64,000 bases of DNA, from NCBI RefSeq assembly GCF_000015725.1, contig NC_008826.1, positions 434,001-498,000 of the forward strand. The letters are read 5' to 3'. This document shows, piece by piece, positions 1 to 9,224 of this stretch. The notes under the pieces are model-generated. The model had not been told where the DNA came from and made no database searches. It saw nothing but the letters and a program-made list of their open reading frames with translations. Each line of letters opens with the position of its first letter. Within the stretch, counting starts at the first letter, position 1. This DNA comes from Methylibium petroleiphilum PM1 (lineage in GTDB: Bacteria; Pseudomonadota; Gammaproteobacteria; Burkholderiales; Burkholderiaceae_C). A program made the translations under genes and the position numbers.

Positions 1-449
1 CCGCGCAGGTGGCCGCCGAGCGGGAGCGCACGGCGCAGGCGCTGGGCGAGCGTGCCGAAGAGTTCCTGCGGCTCAAGGTCGAGGGCCTGCGCGAGTGCGC
101 CGAGCTGCTGGCCCTGGTGCTCGCGCCCGACGACGGAACGGTCTTCGGCCGCCGTACGCTGCCGCGCGAGATGGCGCTGTGTTCGGTGGGGGCGGCGGCG
201 CAGAACCTGTGGCTGGCCGCACGTGCGGAAAACCTGGGCCTGGGCTGGGTGTCGATGTTCGAGCCGGCGGCCGTCGCCGCGCTGCTGGGGCTGCCTGAGG
301 GCGCCTTGCCGCTGGGCCTGCTGTGCCTTGGCCCGGTCGATGCCTTCTACGACGAGCCGATGCTGCAGGCTGAGCACTGGCGTCAGGGCCAGCCGCTCGG
401 TGACATGGTGTTCGAAGACACCTGGGGTCGATCGGCTGACAAGCCGTGA
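1..449 (+). CDS. bluB: 5,6-dimethylbenzimidazole synthase BluB, 3' part
   Basis: BluB is a nitroreductase-fold enzyme that cleaves reduced FMN with oxygen to make 5,6-dimethylbenzimidazole, the lower ligand of cobalamin. The gene enters from the left edge in the third frame, so the start is outside the window and about 147 C-terminal residues remain. The visible part has FGRRTLPREMALCSVGAA, then LGLGWVSMFEP, then a C-terminal FYDEPML and a conserved tail around VFEDTWG, as expected for BluB. The flavin- and O2-handling N-terminal third is not seen. It fits the B12 theme of the window but lies 24 kb from the main operon, with transposon debris between. A generic nitroreductase is the alternative; the tail favours BluB. 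Confidence 0.85.
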   Translation, partial: AQVAAERERTAQALGERAEEFLRLKVEGLRECAELLALVLAPDDGTVFGRRTLPREMALCSVGAAAQNLWLAARAENLGLGWVSMFEPAAVAALLGLPEGALPLGLLCLGPVDAFYDEPMLQAEHWRQGQPLGDMVFEDTWGRSADKP

Positions 450-617
450 ACGAATTGCTGGCCACAGTTCCTGATGGGTCCGATGTTGGCCGGCGTGGAT
501 GGCTACGGTCAGACGCGCCGGGCGAGGTCGCCGCTGGCGAGTGGGGCGACTTCGGAGGTCGTGGCGGCACTGTGGGGCGGCAGGAGTGCGTGGCGAGGCC
601 CTGGGGCCGCGCCGGGT

Positions 618-761
618 TCAGGCCGCGAAGGCGATGTTCAGGCTGCGCATGCGCATCAGGTTGCGCGCCAGGGCATGCCACAGCAGCACGGCTCGCGCCT
701 TTGTCAAGCCACAGACGTTGAACCTGGACAGTCCTCGGCGCCGCAATTGCGCGTTGGCATA
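618..761 (-). pseudogene. IS1182-type transposase, C-terminal fragment
   Basis: About 47 codons on the minus strand read as the C-terminus of an IS1182-like transposase (GLTKARAVLLWHALARNLMRM, then a stop). That motif closes this DDE transposase family. Everything upstream (catalytic DDE, N-terminal helix) is missing, so it is a dead relic. It lies back to back with the next fragment, which reads the other way. Confidence 0.6.
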
Positions 762-762
762 A

Positions 763-1128
763 GTGAACTGGCCCCCGAAAATGGACGCCAAGAGGTCTGG
801 TATTTTGACCATGTGGAAGGATGGCAAGGACGGCGATGGGCCGCCCGCCCCGGGCAGCGAGTTCGAGCCCAAGCCGGGCGACAGCGACGCGGTGGCGCAA
901 TGGCGGGCCCGCATGGCCACCGACGCCGCGCGCGAGATTTACAAGGATCGTGCAGCCACGGCCGAATGCGTCAACGCGCAGGCCCGCAACCGGGGCTTGT
1001 TGCGCATGCCGGTGCGCGGGCTGGCCAAGGTCCGCTGCGTCGTCAGGCTGTACGCGCTGGCGCACAACCTGATGCGCATGCCCTCGCGCCGCAACTCCTC
1101 GGTCCGGGCACTCCCGCGTCCGCGATGA
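763..1128 (+). pseudogene. IS1182-type transposase, C-terminal fragment (second copy)
   Basis: The plus strand carries the end of a second, different IS1182-type transposase. From about 845 it reads PKPGDSDAVAQWRARM, then EIYKDRAATAECVNAQARN and GLAKVRCVVRLYALAHNLMRM. This is the family's conserved C-terminal block after the DDE core. The first ~25 codons of the open frame look like unrelated junction sequence. No start or catalytic residues remain. With the minus-strand fragment at 618-761 it forms two truncated C-termini facing outward, which suggests successive insertions and deletions. Confidence 0.65.
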
Positions 1129-1269
1129 CCGCAACGGCCGCATGAGTCCGCAAACCATGCCCGACCCCCCCAAAACACGTCCCTGCGCGACCCCGGACTG
1201 CTGCGGGATCGCGCCAACAAGCGCACCCGCCTCACCGGATCGGCGTTCACCCGCGCCGCCATGCCTCAT

Positions 1270-1338
1270 GGGGTCCCCTTGTTTTCGGTGCCAAAAGTGA
1301 CGGTACGCCTCTGCCCGTAGAGCCAGCATTGGCGCGGG
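1270..1338. repeat. Left terminal inverted repeat of the Tn3 element
   Basis: About 69 bp starting GGGGTCCCCTTGTTTTCGG match the reverse complement of 4447-4515 with only a two-base difference near the middle (cagagg against caggag). This is longer than the 38-bp ends typical of Tn3. Confidence 0.85.
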
Positions 1339-1431
1339 GTTCGCTTTCAGACCGCGCGCAAGTGCTTGTCAGGCAATGAGTTCCTGTTGGTCCTCCGATC
1401 GGCCGCTGAAGGCCTGTTTGTGGGGTCGATC

Positions 1432-4341
1432 TCAGCCAGCAGCACCTGTTTTCACTGCAGTTTGTGACGGCAGGATCTGGCCCGCGTAGCGCTCCAGCGG
1501 GAAGCGGAAGACTCCCCGCAGGTTGATGCCTTCAAGGCGCGTGGGCGCAATGCGCCCGGTCAGCTCGGCCGGCACGATCTGCCGCCTATTGGCCCACCGG
1601 TCCAGCACTACCTGCATCTGCGCCGTGTTCCATGCCATCACGATGTTGGCCAGCAGGCTCAGCGCATCGGCCACCGCTTGCATTTCGTCGGCTCTCCGTG
1701 CCTGCGCTGGCCCCACACGGCCGGTGTAGATCGCCCGCTTCAGCGCATTGACCGCCTCGCCGCGGTTGAGGACCCGTCGCAGCTCGCGGCGGAACGCCTC
1801 GTTGACGAAGTAGTCGGCCAGGAACGCCGTGCGCAGCAGCTTGCCCAACTGGACGCCGGCGTCGTAGATCGGGTCGCCTCGGGCGGCCGAGCCGAACCTG
1901 GCCAACGCCGTGACCGCGCTGGCGTGGCCCGTGATCACCGAGGCTGCCAGATGCACCAGACTGTCCCAGTGGGTCTCTATCAGGGCCGTATCGATGGTGG
2001 CCTCGCACACGGCAGCGATCTCCTCGGGCACCTTCATGCCGCGCGGCACGAACAGGTGCCGCTGATTGAGCTCCCTGAGCCTGGGACACAGATCGAAGCC
2101 CAGCAGCCGAGCCAGGCCCATGGCGAAGTCGGTGTAGCCGTGCGTGTCCACAGCCAGTTGCGTGGTCTCGACCTTCTCCTGCCGCACCACGCCCTCGATG
2201 GCCGCGCCAGCCTGACGCTCGTTGAGCACGATGGGCTGGGCATGGAAGATCCCCCAGCGGTCCTTGACGTGGCTGTAGATGCCGATCGAGGCCGTCTGCC
2301 GCCTGGGGTCCTGCCGTGCCTGCCAGACCCGGCGGCTGGTCTCCAGGCTCATCATGTCTGACGAAGCCAGATCCGCTCGGCCCCAGGTGGCGGCGATCGG
2401 TTGGCGTTGCATGTGCTCCAGCACCGCCTGGCAGGCCAGCGCCAGGCGCCGCTCGTCACCGGCCCAGCGCATAGCCTGGCGAATACTGGTGGCCGACAGC
2501 TGCGGGATCATCCGTGCGCACTCGGCCGCAGTCAGGCTGGTGCCGTGGGCCAGGATGCCGGCGTAGACCATCAGCAGTTCCTGGCCAGATCGCGGCTCGC
2601 GTGCGAGCATGATCCAGCTGAAGCGCACCTGGGCGTCCACCGCCAGGATGACCTCGGGCAGTTGCACTTCGCCGATGCGCTGATCGAGCCGGCTGCGCAG
2701 CCTGCTGACTTCGGGGTCCTCATCGTCGGCCGCCAGCGGAGCCAAGTGCAGTTCGTCGTCGACACGCAGCGCGCCGGTGCGTACCGCCGTGGCCACGGCG
2801 TCGACGCCGGCGCGCACGCGCTCCAGCAGCGGCGCGAGGTAGTTCGCTGCCTTGGCCGGCATCTGTAGCCTGGCGTAGTGGCGCCGGGCCTCAACCTCCC
2901 AGCGCTCGTCCGGGATGAACAGCCGCTCGCGGCCTCGGAAGCTCAGCGAGTGTTCGATCCAGATCGAGCCATTGCGCAATCCCCGGCGCAGCGCGAACAG
3001 GGTGGCCACTTCCAGTGCCCGGAACGCCCGCTCCCGGTCGGTGTCAGCGATGTCCTGGCGCCACGCTGCCCCCAGCCGTGCAGCGGTGACATCGACAGGC
3101 AAGGTCTTGTCGCCGGCTGCGTACTGCGCGCGCAGGATGTCCAGCGCCTGCAGCGCCGGGTGCTCACCCGTGGCCGTCCACGACAGGCTCCCAGCGGCCA
3201 CCAGCAGCGAGCGCACCGGGGCGATGGCGGCGATCAACTGCCGACGGATGCCCGAGGCCCGGCTCGGTGTTCTCTGCGCGCGCCGGGCTGCGACCAGTTC
3301 GAGCAGGCGCGTGCGCAGTTCGGCCGTGCCGGCTTCGTCCCGGGCCAGCTCGGCCAACTCCTGCAGCAGCAACTGGTACTGCCGCGACCAGTCGATGGGG
3401 GCAACCGCATCGTCGGCACATTGGCGCCAGAGATCGGCGACGCGGCGCTGGAACATGAGGATGAACTGGTCGGTGGCCGTCAGCAAGCAGTAGCGCAGGA
3501 AGCAGGCCGTCTCGACGGTCCGGGCGGGCTCCTTGACGCGGGCGTTGACCGACGGCGCTCGCGAGGCCATGCGTCGCGCGTAGCGGCGCACCAGCACGTT
3601 GTTGATCTCGGCCAGCGCGCGGTCGACGCCGAGCTCCTTCAGGCAAGTGATTCGCTCCAGAACCTCTGCTATCTGCCGCGTGGAATGCTTGGCCGGCGCG
3701 CTCCACAACCAGGACTGGCAGGGTTGTCCATCAGGACGCGGGGCATCCAGCACCGCGCTCCAGCGCTTGAGGGTCGAGACGGGAACCGACTGCCGAACCG
3801 CCTCGGCCGTCGTGCGCTCGAGCTCGCTCAGGGCGGCCGCCACCAGGCCGCGGATGTCGCGCTCGCGCAAGACCAGCAACCTGTGGCTGTACAGCCATTG
3901 CCGGGCGTGGACGATCAGACGTTCTCGGTCGGCGCACTGCGCGACTTCATCGCGCAGCACACGCACGAGCGCACGACGCTGGTGCTCAGTCATCCAGCCA
4001 AATCCCAGGGACTCGCAGGCCAGCTGTTGGTGATCGAACAGGGTGCGGCCCCGTGCATACAGCGCCCGCACGGACGCCAGATCGGGAGTCTCGATGCCGA
4101 GTTCGCGGCCCAGGTGGGCCAGCAGGACGCTCGGCACGACGCGCACGCTGTTCAGCGGCCGGCCGGTCATGCGCACGAAGCCGATGTGCAGCGCCAGGCC
4201 CAGCCGCAGACCGTCGCCGCGGCGTCGCGCGATCAGCTCTCGCTCGGCGGGGCTGAAGCTGAAGAAGGCCTGCAGCTCAAACTGGCTGAGCTCACGCGGC
4301 AGCTCGCGCTGGCCCAGATACGGTGATTGCCAGCCTTGCAT
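1432..4341 (-). CDS. tnpA: Tn3-family transposase TnpA
   Basis: A 969-residue replicative transposase, full length for the family (about 950-1000 aa). The N-terminal third is the DUF4158-type DNA-binding region, beginning LPRELSQFELQAFFSFSPAE. The C-terminal half is the DDE_Tnp_Tn3 catalytic domain. Visible catalytic blocks are DLASSDMMSL (first Asp), AVDTHGYTDFA (second Asp) and RGEAVNALKRAIYTGR (Glu). It is intact and is the only gene of the element at 1270-4515. Family membership implies 38-bp-type end binding, cointegrate formation and 5-bp target duplications. No resolvase is present to finish transposition. Confidence 0.97.
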   Translation of the reverse strand: MQGWQSPYLGQRELPRELSQFELQAFFSFSPAERELIARRRGDGLRLGLALHIGFVRMTGRPLNSVRVVPSVLLAHLGRELGIETPDLASVRALYARGRTLFDHQQLACESLGFGWMTEHQRRALVRVLRDEVAQCADRERLIVHARQWLYSHRLLVLRERDIRGLVAAALSELERTTAEAVRQSVPVSTLKRWSAVLDAPRPDGQPCQSWLWSAPAKHSTRQIAEVLERITCLKELGVDRALAEINNVLVRRYARRMASRAPSVNARVKEPARTVETACFLRYCLLTATDQFILMFQRRVADLWRQCADDAVAPIDWSRQYQLLLQELAELARDEAGTAELRTRLLELVAARRAQRTPSRASGIRRQLIAAIAPVRSLLVAAGSLSWTATGEHPALQALDILRAQYAAGDKTLPVDVTAARLGAAWRQDIADTDRERAFRALEVATLFALRRGLRNGSIWIEHSLSFRGRERLFIPDERWEVEARRHYARLQMPAKAANYLAPLLERVRAGVDAVATAVRTGALRVDDELHLAPLAADDEDPEVSRLRSRLDQRIGEVQLPEVILAVDAQVRFSWIMLAREPRSGQELLMVYAGILAHGTSLTAAECARMIPQLSATSIRQAMRWAGDERRLALACQAVLEHMQRQPIAATWGRADLASSDMMSLETSRRVWQARQDPRRQTASIGIYSHVKDRWGIFHAQPIVLNERQAGAAIEGVVRQEKVETTQLAVDTHGYTDFAMGLARLLGFDLCPRLRELNQRHLFVPRGMKVPEEIAAVCEATIDTALIETHWDSLVHLAASVITGHASAVTALARFGSAARGDPIYDAGVQLGKLLRTAFLADYFVNEAFRRELRRVLNRGEAVNALKRAIYTGRVGPAQARRADEMQAVADALSLLANIVMAWNTAQMQVVLDRWANRRQIVPAELTGRIAPTRLEGINLRGVFRFPLERYAGQILPSQTAVKTGAAG

Positions 4342-4446
4342 GGCCTCGCTCCCAACTCAAGCCTCGGGCCGCCCACGATAAGCCCCTGCGCGAGCCAACA
4401 GGAAAGTTCATCGAATCAACAACTTACCGAACAGCGCTCGAACGGA

Positions 4447-4515
4447 CCCGCGCCAATGCTGGCTCTACGGGCAGGAGCGTACCGTCACTTTTGGCACCGA
4501 AAACAAGGGGACCCC
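4447..4515. repeat. Right terminal inverted repeat of the Tn3 element
   Basis: Reverse complement of 1270-1338 over about 69 bp, ending in GGGGACCCC. It lies about 105 bp upstream of the tnpA start, so the tnpA promoter probably sits between the gene and this end. Confidence 0.85.
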
Positions 4516-4998
4516 TTCGACGCCGATCTGGTTCGCCAACGACCCCGAATGCAGCCATGAAGACGAAGGTCGAGCGGCGGCGCCGTTGGTTCGGTTTTGG
4601 AGGGTGTCCACACGACCACCGCTCTCTTGGGGGCCCCCATACGGTGGGATGGACGTCTCCCTCCATCGGGCGCAGCCGCGGTCACACACGTCAGGGTGAT
4701 CGGCGATCAGGTCGCGCCGCGGGAAGATCACCGAGGATTCCGACGGGGATCCACCAGGAGCCGATGGTCTGCGCGAGGTCGGCGAAGTCAACCATCTCTA
4801 GGTGCAAGTCCGTGTCCGTGTCAGAACGTGGAAACTTGGTCTCGCTGTCGCTGTTGGATTGAAGGCAGTGGTGTCTGCGTACCACGGTGAACCCCTTGCA
4901 GCCGAGGCGAGGTGGGGCACGCTGGCGCGAGGAACAGGCAACCGCCAGCCGGTCAGCAACCACAGCGGCCGCGGCCGGCTCGATGTAGGACGGCGCAC
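4516..4998. other. No convincing gene
   Basis: This 480-bp stretch separates the Tn3 right end from the histidine kinase start. Six-frame reading gives only short frames rich in Arg, Pro and Ser with no recognisable domain. It is probably the remains of whatever the transposon interrupted, plus the kinase promoter. Confidence 0.4.
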
Positions 4999-6852
4999 AT
5001 GAAAAGCGATCACGATCAGGAGGCAGGCAAGTCGACGGCTTCGAGGGGCGAGAAGCCCTCGAAGTGGGATCACTCGCCCGATGCGGGCGAGACCACGCGT
5101 GCGATGACGGCCAACGCGGTCGTGTCGGCTGCGGCCAACGTGCCGCTGCTGCTTGCCGCCGTCGGGCTGGTGATTTACCTCGCGTTCGAGGCCGGCCTGA
5201 ACCTGCCTGGAACCATCTTCGGCGGGCTCAGCCTGGTTGTCTCCGGCTGGCGCTGGTCGATGAGCAAGCGGTACCGGGCGCGCGAGCCTCTGGATGAGGC
5301 AACCGAGCGGTTGGCTCGGCGCGAGGTCGAACTGAATGCGGGGCTGGCCGGCCTGATGTGGGGCTACGGTGCGCTGGCGATCTACCCACACCTGAAGGAG
5401 GTGGCACAGATCGCGTTTCCGATGATGCTGGCCGGCTCCGCCGGCGTCGCGGCGCTCTACGCGCCGCTGGCCGGGCGCGCGTACCTGTACATGATCGTGC
5501 CGCAGGTCGCATCTCTCGCCATGGCGCACCTGGCCTTCGATGGCCTGCGTTCGATCGGACTCGCGGCCGTCGTGGCCGGCTTCGGCTTCACGATGCACCG
5601 CTCCGCCCAGATGTCCAAGGCTGCGGGCGAGCGGCTCGCGAGGGCACTACTCGAGCGCGATCGACTGCGCGCCGACCATGCGCGACTGGCGCAGCTCGAG
5701 TTGATCGAGGCCAAGGTCGCTGCCGAGTCCGCGCGCAATGAAGCGGCAGCCACCCGGGACCTGTTCATCGCGAAGGTGTCGCACGAGTTCCGCACGCCGT
5801 TGCAGACCATCGTGGCCCTGGCCGACCTGCTGGCCCTGAAGACGGACGACGGCAAGTCCAAGGGGCTGCAGGAGCCGATCCAGCGGCTCTCGCGCGCAGC
5901 CGACCAGCTTATGCACCAGGCCAACGACCTGGCGGCCTTCGTGCGAGCGAACAAGGCTGCCGGCTACGAGATCCGCGAGCGGCCGGTGCAACTCGATGAA
6001 GTAGTCGCCGCATCCATCGTCGAGCTGCGTGAACTCGCGACTCGCAAGGGCATCGAGGTTCGCGTGGCAGTCCCGGATGTCTCGCTGCATGCCGACGACA
6101 TGCGGCTGCAGCAGATCATCGGCAACCTGGTGAGCAATGCGGTGAAGTACACGACCGCCGGGCACATCGAGATTCGCGCCGAGATCGATGGTGGTGATCC
6201 CTGCACGATGTCGCTCTGGGTCAGCGACACGGGCAGCGGCATCGCCGAGGAGGCGCTGCCCAACGTCTTCGAGCCCTGGTTCCGCGGTACGCGCGAAGCG
6301 AGAGGCCTGGGGCTCGGGCTGTCGATCGTCCGGTCGCTAGTCGCGCAACTCGGGGGTACCGCGGAGCTCAACTCGGAGAAGGGTCGCGGCACCACGGCCT
6401 GCGTGCGCATTCCGGTGAAGGTGTTGGACCAAGCGCCGAAGCGGCCAGGCGCCGGGACCGCCAACCTGTCGAACATGCGGCTGCTGGTCGTCGACGACGA
6501 GGACTCCGTTCGCAACGCCGTCGCCGACCTGCTGCGCGCCAAGGGAGCTGTCTGTGTCGAGGCACCGGGGACCGAGGACGCCCTTCGAGAGTTCGAAGGC
6601 CAGGCCTACGAAGCCGCGTTGATCGACATCCAGATGCCGGGCGCCGACGGCTACGAACTCGCGAGGCGCTTCAAGGCTCGCCACCCGAAGTCGGAGACGC
6701 GGTTGATCGCGATGAGCGCGTTCGGTCTGGCACAAGAGCACAGCGGTCTCTTCGATGCCTACGTGGCCAAGCCAGCCAAGGCAGACACGATGGTGGGCAC
6801 CATCGTTCGCGCATTGGAGCGTCGCGGGTCCGCGGCATCAAGCAGCAACTGA
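4999..6852 (+). CDS. Membrane-bound hybrid histidine kinase
   Basis: About 617 residues. The chosen ATG has GTAGGA a few bases upstream. Residues ~35-215 form about six hydrophobic segments with no periplasmic sensor domain, so the membrane module itself may sense. A helical linker leads to HisKA with SHEFRTPLQ (phospho-His near residue 261). HATPase_c follows, with an N box (IIGNLVSNAVKYT), a G1 box (SDTGSGI) and a G2 box (GLGLGLSIV). The C-terminal receiver domain starts LLVVDDED and has the phospho-acceptor Asp in ALIDIQMPG near residue 542. No partner regulator or output domain lies nearby, so it is an orphan hybrid kinase that probably passes phosphate to an unlinked protein. The ligand is unknown. 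Confidence 0.9.
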   Translation: MKSDHDQEAGKSTASRGEKPSKWDHSPDAGETTRAMTANAVVSAAANVPLLLAAVGLVIYLAFEAGLNLPGTIFGGLSLVVSGWRWSMSKRYRAREPLDEATERLARREVELNAGLAGLMWGYGALAIYPHLKEVAQIAFPMMLAGSAGVAALYAPLAGRAYLYMIVPQVASLAMAHLAFDGLRSIGLAAVVAGFGFTMHRSAQMSKAAGERLARALLERDRLRADHARLAQLELIEAKVAAESARNEAAATRDLFIAKVSHEFRTPLQTIVALADLLALKTDDGKSKGLQEPIQRLSRAADQLMHQANDLAAFVRANKAAGYEIRERPVQLDEVVAASIVELRELATRKGIEVRVAVPDVSLHADDMRLQQIIGNLVSNAVKYTTAGHIEIRAEIDGGDPCTMSLWVSDTGSGIAEEALPNVFEPWFRGTREARGLGLGLSIVRSLVAQLGGTAELNSEKGRGTTACVRIPVKVLDQAPKRPGAGTANLSNMRLLVVDDEDSVRNAVADLLRAKGAVCVEAPGTEDALREFEGQAYEAALIDIQMPGADGYELARRFKARHPKSETRLIAMSAFGLAQEHSGLFDAYVAKPAKADTMVGTIVRALERRGSAASSSN

Positions 6853-6885
6853 GCGGGCCGGCGGAACGCCGCGGCGCAGGTCGGC

Positions 6886-7164
6886 CTAACCGTCCCGAAG
6901 CGATGGAAGGACCTCTGCGACGGAGACCGCTCGCAGGTCACCGACCAGCCGACCCTGGGAGTCGGTGACGATGAGGCCCTTCTTCGCAGCCTCCTTGCAA
7001 ACCGTCGCAAGCCGCGGATCGGCGAAACCGGTCGGCGGGTCGTACGCCTGCAGTTGCAGCCCCGCGATCGCCAGCAGTCCGTCGACGTTGGCAGGGCCGG
7101 CTTGTGCGGTCGGACCGCACAGGCCGGCAAGCGCCAGTCGCAAGGGGGATGTCCGGGGCTTCAT
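6886..7164 (-). CDS. Small hypothetical protein, possibly exported
   Basis: A 92-aa frame starting at the ATG on 7164. The N-terminus (basic, then SPLRLALAGLCGPTAQA) could be a short signal peptide, but its hydrophobic core is weak. The body contains two loosely similar halves ending in GLQLQAYDPP and KKGLIVTDSQGRLVGDLRAV. No family is recognised. It lies convergent to the histidine kinase with 33 bp between stops. It could be a spurious open frame, although the last 60 residues have a believable composition. Confidence 0.4.
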   Translation of the reverse strand: MKPRTSPLRLALAGLCGPTAQAGPANVDGLLAIAGLQLQAYDPPTGFADPRLATVCKEAAKKGLIVTDSQGRLVGDLRAVSVAEVLPSLRDG

Positions 7165-7282
7165 GGCAAGGCGCGTGCAGGGATGACCATCCTGCGTCCC
7201 CTGCGAGGGCCGCGCAACTCGAAAGGCCGGTCCAGACCCCCGCCAAAGCAGCCACTGGTCGTTGCGCGTGACGCGCGCTACG

Positions 7283-8500
7283 TCAGTCTGCCTCGAGCGC
7301 GTTCGCCAAGCTAGCGCCGCCCGCGAAGCGCAGCGCCATCTCCCTGGCCCGCGAATGCCCGTCGCCATCCAGTACCGGCAATTCCACCGCCGGGGATCCG
7401 TCCACGTGCATCGGGCCGCCGAAGTCACTGTCGTAGAACTCGCCCGCGTGCTCGCCCTCGGAATGGTAGGCACGGTAGTCGGATTGGGTCAGGTCAACGC
7501 CGAGCGTGGCAGCGAAGTTCTGATAGGCCCAGGCACGCAACCTATCTCCGCTATCCACGGCCTCCTCGGCCAGCGTGCGCAGTGCCTCGACATCGCCTTC
7601 GCGCGCGAGCCGCTCCAATGCCCAGTTGTCGCCCGCATGTGCGAGATCGTCCAACGCCTGGTGCGATCCCTGGTCGGCCGCCGCGCGCAGCCAGTCATGC
7701 CGTTGTTCGACGGTGGGCGCGAGCTCGGCCATGGTCCGCGCGTCCACCTCGCCGTCGAGGCGCTTCGCGCGCTCGTAGAAGGTGGCGTCATCGAACTCCG
7801 CGGCAAATTCCGCGGCGGCCTGTCGCACGCCGCCGAGCGCCGCCTGGCGCAGGTGATGCTCAAAGGCGCGGTACTGCGGCGCCTCGATCAGGTACTGATT
7901 GACCCACGCCTGCTCGTGCTTGGTCAACACGCGTCCCTTCAGCGACTCCTCGTAGAGGTAAGGGTTGGGCTTGCGGCACCGAAACGCACGCGCCAGCTGG
8001 TGGTGGACCTGCGGGCTCAGTTCCCGCGATGCGAGCTCGTCGAGCAGCAGCGCCGAACCAGCGAGATGCGTAGCTGCCGACGGTGAAGCCTCTGGGGCGG
8101 CCTCATCGTCGAAGTCCAGGTCGTCCTCGTCGTCTTCGGCCCAGCCCTCGTCCTTGCTGCCTTGCGATGCCGCCGGTCGCGTTAGCGCCTCAACGTCATG
8201 CCACCGCATCGCACCGATGCGCCGTTCCTGCAGCAGTGCATGCAGGCTCGATGCGGCGACATGGCAAGCGCGCTGCGGAACGCTTAGCTGCAGGGCCCGG
8301 CCGGCGAGGGTGGGCCCGTTCTCAGGTGTCATGTCGCCGATGCCCGCGTCGCAAAGGACGCAGTCGGCGCGAAACGCCGCCCACGAGCCGTAGCCGAAGG
8401 CTGCAGCGAGCAGCTCATGGACATGGCTGCGCGGCATGGAGATGCCGCAGGCGGATTGGAGTTGGTGATGCGCAGTGTGCGCGAGTTGCTTCAAGGTCAT
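7283..8500 (-). CDS. Hypothetical protein with Sel1/TPR-like helical region
   Basis: About 405 aa from the ATG at 8500, which has GGAAGGAAG just upstream; an earlier in-frame ATG has no such site. Residues ~1-50 carry HELLAAAFGYGSWAAFRA, a helical module found at the N-terminus of several uncharacterised proteobacterial proteins. An acidic linker (EDDEDDLDFDDE) follows near residue 130. The C-terminal half is helical and Ala-rich with Sel1/TPR-like phrases such as AADQGSHQALDDLAHAGD and LAREGDVEALRTLAEEA. No catalytic motif is seen. A scaffold or protein-interaction role is plausible but unproven. Confidence 0.75.
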   Translation of the reverse strand: MTLKQLAHTAHHQLQSACGISMPRSHVHELLAAAFGYGSWAAFRADCVLCDAGIGDMTPENGPTLAGRALQLSVPQRACHVAASSLHALLQERRIGAMRWHDVEALTRPAASQGSKDEGWAEDDEDDLDFDDEAAPEASPSAATHLAGSALLLDELASRELSPQVHHQLARAFRCRKPNPYLYEESLKGRVLTKHEQAWVNQYLIEAPQYRAFEHHLRQAALGGVRQAAAEFAAEFDDATFYERAKRLDGEVDARTMAELAPTVEQRHDWLRAAADQGSHQALDDLAHAGDNWALERLAREGDVEALRTLAEEAVDSGDRLRAWAYQNFAATLGVDLTQSDYRAYHSEGEHAGEFYDSDFGGPMHVDGSPAVELPVLDGDGHSRAREMALRFAGGASLANALEAD

Positions 8501-8584
8501 GCGTCTTCCTTCCGTGTGCAACGTCGCATCAGGTCGAGCGCACGCGTTTAAGGACCCGGCGACGAAGCCCGGCTGGGAAGTACG

Positions 8585-9031
8585 TTGACGATGAAGAGAG
8601 GCCTTTTTCTACTCGCGTGCAAGTACGGTGGGCACCTTGATGGCGATTGTATGCAGCGTCAGGGCAGGCTCAAGGGGGCTCGGCCTGGCGGGCGGGATCT
8701 GTCGGCGCCGCCATGGCTGTACCACCCAATCGGGCGGCGCAGCACGACAGTCGAGTTCGTGGCCCGCTATGTCTTCGTCAACGCCAGTGCCCTGGACGAC
8801 CAGGCGCTGGCGGCGGCTGTGAAGGCTGCGCGCTCGCGCGGCGCGACGGTCGTGAAGTCGCTAGCCGGCACGATGCTGCTGGAGGTAACGCCGGCGCAGG
8901 TGCCCGAGGTCTCGCAGGCCTTGGCGGGCTGGCGCTATGCGGCCGAACGCAAGAGGACCCGGGTGCCCGAGCGCAAGCCGCTGGAGCGTTCGAAGGCGCG
9001 CGGCGCGCTGGCGGCGGCCGCCAAGGGCTAG
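8585..9031 (+). CDS. Conserved-looking hypothetical protein
   Basis: An open frame of 148 aa. Only the last ~90 residues, from about 8759 (VARYVFVNASALDDQ), have protein-like composition and high GC at third codon positions. A GTG at 8759 may be the true start; the upstream part looks like an untranslated extension. The C-terminus is basic (ERKRTRVPERKPLERSKARG), suggesting nucleic-acid or membrane-surface contact. No domain is recognised and there is no operon partner. Confidence 0.5.
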   Translation: MTMKRGLFLLACKYGGHLDGDCMQRQGRLKGARPGGRDLSAPPWLYHPIGRRSTTVEFVARYVFVNASALDDQALAAAVKAARSRGATVVKSLAGTMLLEVTPAQVPEVSQALAGWRYAAERKRTRVPERKPLERSKARGALAAAAKG

Positions 9032-9224
9032 ATCCATGACGCCTGCAGTTTGAATCCTAGGCTTTGTCGCCGTGATTTGCCCCAATTTGGGTGCAAATCT
9101 CAATGCATGACAAGGTTAATTATGTCAACTTTCTGACGCCGTTCGGAGGCGCCTTACGTCGAATGCTGCTCTGGCACGCCGCTGTCTTCAACGGGTGGTA
9201 GGCGTCCATCCCGTTGCTTACCAA

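Larger units (their letters stand above)
1270..4515. mobile_element. Tn3-family element carrying only tnpA
   Basis: A 3.2-kb element is bounded by near-perfect inverted repeats that begin GGGGTCCCC, the usual GGGG start of Tn3-family ends. It holds one gene, tnpA, and no resolvase, res-like gene or cargo. The 5-bp flanks differ (ctcat on the left, ttcga on the right), so no target duplication is visible. That suggests a deletion, inversion or recombination after insertion. It could be mobilised by a related cointegrate-resolving element, or it may be a minimal derivative of a larger transposon. Confidence 0.9.

Noticed and set aside
73-1329. Long minus-strand open frame of 418 codons
   Set aside because: Arg/Pro/Ala-rich shadow of bluB and transposase debris; no domain, and it runs through the Tn3 left end.
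2878-4326. 482-codon open frame opposite tnpA
   Set aside because: Antisense shadow of the Tn3 transposase with no domain features, typical of high-GC DNA.
6886-7473. 195-aa version of the small minus-strand gene
   Set aside because: The extra N-terminal ~100 residues look like a shadow of the gene at 7283-8500; the ATG at 7164 is the more reasonable start.
9032-9224. Possible small RNA or tRNA in the spacer
   Set aside because: No cloverleaf, CCA end or strong hairpin with a U-tract was found by reading.
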